From contig SSEB01000003.1 in the NCBI GenBank assembly GCA_008012115.1, positions 593,745 through 657,744 of the forward strand: a DNA stretch of 64,000 bases. Direction: 5' to 3'. Made by a program: the position numbers and the translations under genes. The notes under the pieces are model-generated. The model was not told the DNA's origin. It ran no database searches and saw only the letters and a program-made list of their open reading frames with translations. Below, one piece after another: positions 1 to 6,430 of the stretch; position 1 is the stretch's first letter; the number at the start of each line of letters is the position of its first letter. Source of the DNA: Nevskiaceae bacterium. GTDB lineage: Bacteria; Pseudomonadota; Gammaproteobacteria; Nevskiales; Nevskiaceae.

Positions 1-140
1 CCCATGTCGCGGTAGTCGATATAGGCATCGGGTGCGAATATGGCGTCGAGCCGGTCGAAGGCGCGCTCGTCGATGGCGTAGGCGTAATCGACCACCAGCT
101 GCTGCAGCGCCAGGCGGTCCGCGATCTCCTGCAGGTCCAT
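1..140 (-). CDS. NTF2-like/SnoaL-family protein, C-terminal part cut off by window edge
   Basis: Reading leftwards from an ATG at 138-140 there are 46 open codons that run off the window. The visible N-terminus (MDLQEIADRLALQQLVVDY, then a YAIDERAFDRLDAIFAPDA segment) has the first helices typical of SnoaL-like, NTF2-fold proteins: a helix followed by a 'D..ldaiFapDA' turn. Members of this fold include isomerases, dehydratases and hydroxylase subunits, so the fold alone does not give the reaction. It starts 14 bp after the stop codon of the ketosteroid isomerase gene on the same strand, so the two are probably co-transcribed and may act in steroid or lipid metabolism. The catalytic residues lie in the missing part. 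Confidence 0.65.
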   Translation of the reverse strand, partial: MDLQEIADRLALQQLVVDYAYAIDERAFDRLDAIFAPDAYIDYRDM

Positions 141-154
141 GCGCGTCTCCGGTC

Positions 155-541
155 TCAGGACGGCGACAGCACCACCATGTCTTCCTTGCCCCAGTAGGCG
201 CGCATGGAGGTGAATTTGCCGGCGTCGTTGAAGGTCATCACGTCGATGACGCGGATGATGGCGCGGCCCTGCGGCATGTTGAGCGTGACGTCGAAGGCCA
301 TGGCGGCCGAGTTGCTGTGCGAGGCGCGGATCGGCGCCGCCAGCGACAGCTTGGCGCCGGTGCTCACGGCGTACTTGTAGAAGTCGGCGATGGCGGCCTT
401 GCCGTGCTTCACCGGGCTGCCGACCGGGTCTTCCACCGTGGCGTCGTCGGCGTAGAGATTGGCGATGGCGGCGGCGTCGCTGCGGTTGAAGTGGTCGATG
501 TAGGCCTGCATGGCCTGGCGCATGGTCTGTTCGCTGATCAC
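155..541 (-). CDS. ksi: Steroid delta-isomerase (ketosteroid isomerase)
   Basis: A 128-residue NTF2-fold protein, the usual size of bacterial ketosteroid isomerases, which move the C5=C6 double bond of 3-keto-steroids to C4=C5. It carries the three family catalytic positions: the early tyrosine (Tyr14, in QAYIDHFN), the catalytic base in the signature ATVEDPVGS, and the later aspartate in RVIDVMTFN. It resembles the Comamonas enzyme closely in the VEDPVGS and GKFTSMRA segments. The start is a GTG at 539-541, preceded by AGGAA. It lies upstream of another NTF2-like gene and is divergent from a LuxR-type regulator. The function is well supported; the physiological steroid is unknown. Confidence 0.85.
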   Translation of the reverse strand: MISEQTMRQAMQAYIDHFNRSDAAAIANLYADDATVEDPVGSPVKHGKAAIADFYKYAVSTGAKLSLAAPIRASHSNSAAMAFDVTLNMPQGRAIIRVIDVMTFNDAGKFTSMRAYWGKEDMVVLSPS

Positions 542-867
542 GGGAATTCCTGTGGATGAGGCCCGCCGCCGCGGATGCGCCGGCGTCCGGCGGACAAAAG
601 CGTCGCCGTTTCATGGCCTTATGCGGATGATGTCGTCCGCGCCCGGAACCGTTATCCTCCATACGGACGAGGCCGCGCCGGGGTGGACTCGTTGTGATAC
701 GCCTCCGGCTTCAAGGCCGGAGCAGCGAGTGCGAGCCGGGAGACACCGGCACACCGGGCCCACGACGGCCCTTCAGCGTAGCGAGGACGGAACGAATGTT
801 GACCCTGGCGAAATCGGACAGCGGCCGCGTGACGGCCCTGCGTGACAACGACCTTGAAGGAGATTCC
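542..867. other. Divergent intergenic region between the isomerase and the LuxR-type gene
   Basis: About 325 bp with no convincing gene. The reading frame of the LuxR-type gene stays open back to about 694, but no good ribosome-binding site precedes earlier starts. A 7-bp-stem inverted repeat (CTCCGGC/GCCGGAG) sits near 711-731. It presumably holds promoters for both genes, but I cannot define them. Confidence 0.4.
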
Positions 868-2013
868 ATGCAAGGCGCCGGCGGGAAATTCGGATACGAG
901 AGGCTCGATCGGCTGATCGGCGCGATCTATGAAGGGCCGATGGAGTCGCCGCCGTGGTCCACCGCGCTGCAGCTGATGCGCGAGGTGCTGGAGGCCGCGC
1001 ACGTCACCCTGATGCTGCGCCCGCCCTCGCCGGAATCGCAGGGCGTGATGATCAACACCGGCAAGGTCAACCAGCAGGCCACCGAGTCCTACGAGACCCA
1101 TTTCTTCGCGCTCGATCCCTTCGTGCGCCTGCCGGAAGGCGACGTCATCACCGCCGAGGAGCTGATCGGCAAGCAGCAGTGGCTGCGCAGCGCCATGTAC
1201 CAGGAGTACCTGCGCCCGCTCAACATCCGCCACCTGCTCGGCGCCGACATCTACACCAAGGAAGGCATCGAGTGCCGCCTGCGCGTGACGCGCCCGCACG
1301 ACGCGCAGCCGTTCAGCGCCGAGGACAAGGATCTGGTGCGCTTCCTGCTGCCGCACCTCAAGCGCTCGCTGCGCCTGCACGCGCGGCTCGATTATCTGGA
1401 ATGCGACCGCCAGCTGCACGCCGGCGCCGTCAACCGCATGCTGCTGGGCATGATCAGCTTCGCGCAGGACGGCTCCATCCTGGAGCTGAACCAGGAGGCG
1501 CAGCGCATCCTGGCGGAGAAGGACGGCATCTCGCGCAGCGGCAGCGGCATCGCCCTGGCCAGCAACCAGGAGAACCGCGAGCTGCAGCGCATGATCCGCC
1601 AGGCGCTCTCCGGCAGCGTCGCCGGCGAAGGACCGGGCATGGTCGAGGCGATGTCGGTGACGCGCCCCTCGGGCCGCGCCAAGCTCGGCATCGTGGTGCG
1701 CGCCATTCCCATCGGCAAGTGGTCGGAGAGCAAGCAGCGCCCGACCGCGGCCATCTTCCTGCGCGATCCGGAATCCAGCGGCACGCAGCCCTCGCACGAG
1801 GTGGTGCGCCGCCTGTTCGGCCTCACCCGCATGGAAGCCTCGCTGGCGCTGCTGCTGGCCGAGGGCCTGACGCTGGACGAGGCCGCCGAGCAGCTCAACG
1901 TCATGCGCAACACCGCGCGCACGCACTTGCGCTCGATCTTCTGCAAGACCGGCGTCACCCGCCAGACCATGCTGGTGCGCATGCTGCTCAACAGCGTGGT
2001 GTCGCTGGGCTGA
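868..2013 (+). CDS. LuxR-family transcriptional regulator with PAS-like sensory region
   Basis: A protein of 381 residues from the ATG at 868, chosen because AAGGAG (857-862) lies at ideal distance. The C-terminal 65 residues form a LuxR-type helix-turn-helix (…FGLTRMEASLALLLAEGLTL, then EAAEQLNVMRNTARTHLRSI) ending in a typical 'KTGVTRQTMLVRML' recognition/dimer helix. The first ~300 residues look like a PAS/GAF-type sensory region (for example FAQDGSILELNQEAQRIL around residue 200). Such regulators are common near steroid and aromatic catabolic genes, and this one is divergent from a ketosteroid isomerase, so it may control it. The ligand is unknown. It is followed by a terminator and by copy 1 of the 110-bp repeat. 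Confidence 0.75.
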   Translation: MQGAGGKFGYERLDRLIGAIYEGPMESPPWSTALQLMREVLEAAHVTLMLRPPSPESQGVMINTGKVNQQATESYETHFFALDPFVRLPEGDVITAEELIGKQQWLRSAMYQEYLRPLNIRHLLGADIYTKEGIECRLRVTRPHDAQPFSAEDKDLVRFLLPHLKRSLRLHARLDYLECDRQLHAGAVNRMLLGMISFAQDGSILELNQEAQRILAEKDGISRSGSGIALASNQENRELQRMIRQALSGSVAGEGPGMVEAMSVTRPSGRAKLGIVVRAIPIGKWSESKQRPTAAIFLRDPESSGTQPSHEVVRRLFGLTRMEASLALLLAEGLTLDEAAEQLNVMRNTARTHLRSIFCKTGVTRQTMLVRMLLNSVVSLG

Positions 2014-2049
2014 GGCGCCGCAAAAGCTTTTGGGGGGGGCTGTGCATGG

Positions 2050-2084
2050 GCCACCCGCTGTCCAGGCGGGTGGCTTTTGTTTTG
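2050..2084 (+). terminator. Rho-independent terminator of the LuxR-type gene, inside repeat copy 1
   Basis: GCCACCCGC, a 7-nt loop (TGTCCAG), GCGGGTGGC, then TTTTGTTTTG. The 9-bp stem uses the left box of the repeat as its 5' arm. It begins 36 bp after the stop codon. Confidence 0.8.
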
Positions 2085-2161
2085 TTATTTATTATTTATC
2101 AAATTAAAAATAAATAAATAAAATATAACGAATCTCCCAGGGAAAACCGCCACAGCGGGTG
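2052..2161. repeat. 110-bp CACCCGCT/AGCGGGTG element, copy 1
   Basis: Left box CACCCGCT at 2052-2059; 24 nt; AT core 2084-2129 (46 nt, starting GTTAT and ending ATAAC, 17 of 23 positions self-complementary); 24 nt; right box AGCGGGTG at 2154-2161. The boxes extend to a perfect 10-bp inverted repeat (GCCACCCGCT / AGCGGGTGGC). It lies 38 bp downstream of the LuxR-type gene's stop codon. The right arm (AATCTCCCAGGGAAAA) resembles that of copy 4. Confidence 0.9.
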
Positions 2162-2365
2162 GCGCTCCGGGGCGTGCACGGCGCCTCGCGGAGGGCCGGT
2201 CCCGGCCGCCGCGACACGCGCGGTTGCCGCCCGGCGCGGGTAAAAACGGCCTCGACCTCGCCCGCCGGCCGGGGCCGTTCTACAATCGCCGGGCACAAGA
2301 GCCTTGAAGGCCGAACCATTGCCGGCGGCGACCCCGGCGTCCGCGATTTTTTCTGGAGAGAGGAC

Positions 2366-4738
2366 ATGTCTGGCAACACCTTCCACCCGCGCGGTGGCCA
2401 CTGGCTTTCACTGGCGCTGGCCGGCGTGCTGCTGCTGGCGTCGTGCGCGCGCAGCTCCTCCTCCGGCGGCGCGGGAAGCGGTGCCGGCCCCGGTCCCGGT
2501 CCGGCCGCCGCCGGCGCCATCCAGGTGCTGTCCAACCGCGCCGATCTGATCAGCGGCGGCGACGCGCTGCTGCAGGTGACGCTGCCGGCCGGCGTGGCCG
2601 CGAAAGACGTGACGGTCGATCTCAACGGCCAGGACGTGACCAAGCAGTTCGCCACCGGCGCCGACGGCCGCTACATCGGCCTGGTCAGCGGGATGCCGCC
2701 GGGCAGCAACAGGGTGACGGCGCATTTCCCTGGCGGCGCCAGCAGCAGCTACACGCTGATCAACCATCCGCAGGAGGGTCCGGTGTTCTCCGGCCCGCAG
2801 CTGCAGCCCTGGACCTGCCAGCAGGGCGCGACCGACGCCGGCTGCAACCAGCCGCCGAGCTACAGCTACGTCTACAAATCCACCGATCCGACCAAGTCTG
2901 CGCTGCAGCCTTACGATCCGGCCAACCCGCCCACCGACGTGGCCAGCACCACCACCGACAACGGCACCACGGTGCCGTTCATCGTGCGCATCGAGACCGG
3001 CTACCAGGACCGCGACCAGTACAAGATCGCGGCGCTGTTCCAGCCGGGCAAACCGTGGACCGCGGTGGCGCCGCAGCCGCAGTTCAATCACAAGCTGCTG
3101 ATCACCCACGGCGTCAGCTGCGGCGTGGACCACAACACCGGCAACGCGCCGAGCGTGACCTCGTTCAACCCGGCCGACGTCACCGGCGCCGGCCTGCCGG
3201 CGGTGGGCGCCGACAGCGTGCAGTACGCGCTGGGGCAGGGCTTCATCATCATGTCGACGGCGCTGGACTACAGCGGCCACAACTGCAACCTGCCGCTGCA
3301 GGCCGAGTCGCTGATGATGGCCAAGGAGCATCTCATCGAGCAGTACGGCACGCTGCGCTACACCATCGGCACCGGCTGCTCCGGCGGCTCGCTGGCGCAG
3401 CAGTGGATCGCCAACGCCTATCCCGGCATCTACCAGGGCATCCTGCCGACCTGCTCGTTCCCCGACGCCTGGGGCACCGCGACGCAGTTCGCCGACTACC
3501 ACCTGACGCTGGCCTATTTCACCAATCCCTCGAAGTGGGGCAGCGGCGTGGTGTGGTCGCCGACGCAGATGGCCGACGTGCAGGGCCACCTCACCATCGT
3601 CAATTCCGAAGTCAGCGACAACGCGCAGTTCCACGTCGCCGTGCCGACGGATGCCTGCTCGGGCGTCCCGGCGCCCCAGCCCAACGATCCCGCCACCCGC
3701 TACGATCCCGCGACCAATCCGGGCGGCGTCCGCTGCGACATCCAGGACGCCGCCATCAACGTCTTCGGCCCGCGGCCGATGGCGATCTGGACCGACAACG
3801 AGAAGAAGATCGGCCGCGGCTACGCCGGCTTCCCGGTGGACAACGTCGGCGTGCAGTACGGCCTGGCGGTGCTGCAGGCCGGCACCATCACCGCCGCGCA
3901 GTTCCTCGATCTCAACCAGAAGATCGGCGGCCTGGACGTGGACACCAACCCGATTCCCGAGCGCACGCCGGCGGTGGAACCGGCGCTGGCCAACGCCTAC
4001 CGCAGCGGCATGATCAACGAGACCAACAATCTCGACCGCACCGCCATCATCGACTGCCGGGGGCCGGACCCGGGCGCCTTCCACGACTCCTACCGCGCCT
4101 TCGCGGTGCGCGCGCGGCTGGACCGCGAGCACGGCAATCACGACAACCAGATGATCTGGGAAGGCCCGGCGCCGATCGTCGGCGACGCCGCCTGCGCCTA
4201 CAACAGCCTGATTGCGATGGATCGCTGGCTGGCCGCGGTCGAGAAGGACACCAGCGGCAAGACGCTGGCGCAGAAGATCGCCGCCGACAAACCCAGCGAC
4301 ATCGGCGACCAGTGCTACGACGGCGTCGGCAACAAGCTCACCGACGGCCTGTGCCCCGGCACCAACTCGCCGGTGCCGGGTTCGGCAGCGCTCAGCGTCG
4401 GTGTGGTGCCGGTCTACGCCACGCCGCGCATGGTGGCCGGCGACGCCATCACCACCGACGCCAACAAGTGCCAGCTCAAGCCGCTCAACCGCAACGACAA
4501 CTACGGGCCGCTGGGCGCCTCGACCTTCACCGACGCGCAGTGGGCGCAGATGCAGGCGCTGTTCCCCACCGGCGTCTGCGACTTCAGCAAGCCGGGCGTC
4601 AGCCAGCAGGGCACCGTGGCGTGGCAGACCTACCAGGATCCGGCCGGCAACGTGATCTACGGCGGCACCGCGCTGCCGGCGCCGCCGGCGAACTCGGGCG
4701 GCGGCTGGGCCTCGCCGGCTTTCGCCACGACGCCCTGA
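2366..4738 (+). CDS. DUF6351-type secreted lipoprotein, probable alpha/beta-hydrolase fold
   Basis: A protein of 790 residues from the ATG at 2366 (GGAGAGAGG just upstream). It begins with a lipoprotein signal peptide: charged N-region, hydrophobic LALAGVLLLAS, lipobox ending in Cys (LLAS-C, about residue 29), then a Ser/Gly-rich linker, so it is anchored in the cell envelope or exported. The mid-region has ITHGVSCGVDHN and, near residue 335, GTGCSGGSLAQQW. That is a G-x-S-x-G-like nucleophile elbow followed by a helix, as in PHB depolymerase/oligomer-hydrolase relatives. I match the overall pattern (VTLPAGV…DVTVDLNGQDVT…GPVFSGP) to the uncharacterised DUF6351 family. A TACAAT box at 2281-2286 could be its -10 element. 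A polymer or ester substrate is inference only. Confidence 0.7.
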   Translation: MSGNTFHPRGGHWLSLALAGVLLLASCARSSSSGGAGSGAGPGPGPAAAGAIQVLSNRADLISGGDALLQVTLPAGVAAKDVTVDLNGQDVTKQFATGADGRYIGLVSGMPPGSNRVTAHFPGGASSSYTLINHPQEGPVFSGPQLQPWTCQQGATDAGCNQPPSYSYVYKSTDPTKSALQPYDPANPPTDVASTTTDNGTTVPFIVRIETGYQDRDQYKIAALFQPGKPWTAVAPQPQFNHKLLITHGVSCGVDHNTGNAPSVTSFNPADVTGAGLPAVGADSVQYALGQGFIIMSTALDYSGHNCNLPLQAESLMMAKEHLIEQYGTLRYTIGTGCSGGSLAQQWIANAYPGIYQGILPTCSFPDAWGTATQFADYHLTLAYFTNPSKWGSGVVWSPTQMADVQGHLTIVNSEVSDNAQFHVAVPTDACSGVPAPQPNDPATRYDPATNPGGVRCDIQDAAINVFGPRPMAIWTDNEKKIGRGYAGFPVDNVGVQYGLAVLQAGTITAAQFLDLNQKIGGLDVDTNPIPERTPAVEPALANAYRSGMINETNNLDRTAIIDCRGPDPGAFHDSYRAFAVRARLDREHGNHDNQMIWEGPAPIVGDAACAYNSLIAMDRWLAAVEKDTSGKTLAQKIAADKPSDIGDQCYDGVGNKLTDGLCPGTNSPVPGSAALSVGVVPVYATPRMVAGDAITTDANKCQLKPLNRNDNYGPLGASTFTDAQWAQMQALFPTGVCDFSKPGVSQQGTVAWQTYQDPAGNVIYGGTALPAPPANSGGGWASPAFATTP

Positions 4739-4780
4739 GCGCGGTCGCGGCCGGCCGGTGCCCGCCGCGGCGGTTCGACC

Positions 4781-4813
4781 CACGAAAAAGGCCGCGATGC
4801 GGCCTTTTTCGTG
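4781..4813. terminator. Strong bidirectional terminator after the DUF6351 gene
   Basis: A perfect 15-bp inverted repeat with a 3-nt loop: CACGAAAAAGGCCGC (4781-4795), GAT, then its reverse complement (4799-4813). It has A5 on one side and T5 on the other, so it can end transcription from both convergent genes. It abuts repeat copy 2. Confidence 0.9.
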
Positions 4814-4814
4814 T

Positions 4815-4924
4815 CACCCGCTGTCGGGCGCGACGCGGTCAGGGCGGTTATTAATTATTTATTGAACTTAAATAAGTTAGATAAAATATAACCATCCCCC
4901 CGGCGCCATCCGGCACAGCGGGTG
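4815..4924. repeat. 110-bp CACCCGCT/AGCGGGTG element, copy 2
   Basis: Left box CACCCGCT 4815-4822; 24 nt; AT core 4847-4892 (46 nt, GTTAT…ATAAC, 14 of 23 positions self-complementary); 24 nt; right box AGCGGGTG 4917-4924, continuing GCGG. It lies between the convergent DUF6351 and rmuC genes and ends 7 bp before the rmuC stop codon. The arms are GC-rich, unlike the core. Confidence 0.9.
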
Positions 4925-4931
4925 GCGGCGA

Positions 4932-6266
4932 TCACGTCGCTTCGCCCTCGTCGCCGCGGGCGGGGAGCTCCAGCACGGCGCCGGCCGCGTCCGCCGGCAG
5001 CGCCTCCACCTTGCGCAGCTGCCGTTCGATGGCGCGGCTGCGCACGCCGGTCTGCTCGATCTGGCCGCTGGCCTCGTCGAGCTTCTTCTTGACCTTGTCG
5101 AGCACGTCGCCGAATTTCCCGAATTCGGTTTTCACCGCGCCCAGCACCTGCCACACCTCGCTGCTGCGCTTCTCGATGGCCAGCGTGCGGAAGCCCATCT
5201 GCAGGCTGTTGAGCAGGGCGGTCAGCGTCGTCGGGCCGGCGAGCACGACGCGGTGATCGCGCTGCAGGCTCTCGACGATGCCGGGGCGGCGGATCACCTC
5301 GGCGTAGAGCCCTTCGGTGGGCAGGAACAGCACCGCGAAATCGGTGGTGTGCGGCGGCGCGATGTATTTCTCGCCGATGGACCTGGCCTGCAGCCGCACC
5401 GCGCGCTCCAGCTGCGCGCCGGCCAGCCTGATGGCGTCGCCGTCGGCGCGCTCCTGCGCGTCGAGCAGACGTTCGTAGTCCTCGCTGGGAAACTTGGCGT
5501 CGATCGGCAGCCACACCGGCGCCTCGTCTGCGCCGCGGCCGGGCAGGCGGATGGCGCAGTCGACCTTCTCGCCGCTGCCCGGCCTGACCGCCACCTGCCG
5601 GGAGAACTGCTCGGCGGTGAAGATCTGTTCGAGGATGCTCTCCAGCTGCACCTCGCCCCAGCTGCCGCGCGTCTTGACGTTGGTCAGCACGCGCTTGAGG
5701 TCGCCGACGCCGGCGGCCAGCGTCTGCATCTCGCCCAGACCCTTGTGCACCTGCTCCAGCCGTTCGCTGACCAGCCTGAAGCTCTCGCCCAGGCGCTGCT
5801 CCAGCGTCGCGTGCAGCTTCTCGTCGACGGTTCTGCGCATCTGCTCGAGCTTGGCGGCGTTGTCGTCCTGCAGCGCCTTGAGCTGCTGCTCCAGGGTGGC
5901 GCGCATCTCCCGCATGCGCTGGGCGTTGGACTCGGTCAGGGCGGCGAGCTGCTGCGTGAGGCCGGCGGCGAAACGCTGCAGGCTGTCCGCGCTCTCGCGC
6001 CGGCCGGCGCGGGCGTCGTCGAGAAACGCGAGAAAGCGCTCGTCGAGCAGCCGGCGGATGGCGTCGAGGCTGGCGGACAGTTCCTGCCGCTGCTGGCGGC
6101 TGAGCTCGCCCAGTTCGGTGCGCAGGCGTCCGTTCTCGCCGCGCAGCAGCGCGTCCAGGCGCTGCGCCGCGCCGTCGTCGGGCGGCCGGCGGGCGCGCCA
6201 CAGCAGCAGGCATTGCAGGATCAGGACGACGGCGAGGCCGATCAGCAGCACGGGCAGGAGATTCAT
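4932..6266 (-). CDS. rmuC: DNA recombination protein RmuC
   Basis: A protein of 444 residues from the ATG at 6264-6266. It has one N-terminal membrane segment (LLPVLLIGLAVVLILQCLLL), a long coiled coil to about residue 200 (rich in E, Q, R and L), then the RmuC domain with GSWGEVQLESIL, EKVDCAIRLPG, VWLPIDAKFPSEDYERL and the late AIEKRSSEVWQVLGAVKTEF. RmuC is a predicted nuclease-fold protein that limits inversions at short inverted repeats in E. coli. It is a single gene, convergent with the DUF6351 gene. That it borders a genome rich in inverted-repeat elements may be coincidence. Length and domain order are normal. Confidence 0.92.
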   Translation of the reverse strand: MNLLPVLLIGLAVVLILQCLLLWRARRPPDDGAAQRLDALLRGENGRLRTELGELSRQQRQELSASLDAIRRLLDERFLAFLDDARAGRRESADSLQRFAAGLTQQLAALTESNAQRMREMRATLEQQLKALQDDNAAKLEQMRRTVDEKLHATLEQRLGESFRLVSERLEQVHKGLGEMQTLAAGVGDLKRVLTNVKTRGSWGEVQLESILEQIFTAEQFSRQVAVRPGSGEKVDCAIRLPGRGADEAPVWLPIDAKFPSEDYERLLDAQERADGDAIRLAGAQLERAVRLQARSIGEKYIAPPHTTDFAVLFLPTEGLYAEVIRRPGIVESLQRDHRVVLAGPTTLTALLNSLQMGFRTLAIEKRSSEVWQVLGAVKTEFGKFGDVLDKVKKKLDEASGQIEQTGVRSRAIERQLRKVEALPADAAGAVLELPARGDEGEAT

Positions 6267-6430
6267 GGCGGCAGTGTAGCCGAGCCCCGGGCTCACCCGG
6301 CGAGCCACGCGAGCGCGGACCAGCGGTTCGGCGGGCCGTGGCTGCCGTTGAGCCCTTGCCGCCGCCCGTGGCGGGCCGGGGCCGTGACAATGGCCGCTGC
6401 GACAACACACAGGGATTTCACGGAACGCGG

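Noticed and set aside
652..1926. Long open frame antisense to the LuxR-type gene
   Set aside because: It has the composition expected of a GC-rich shadow frame (Ala/Arg/His/Gln-rich, no domain), whereas the plus strand shows a clear helix-turn-helix and a good ribosome-binding site. The same reasoning removes the other long antisense frames in the window.
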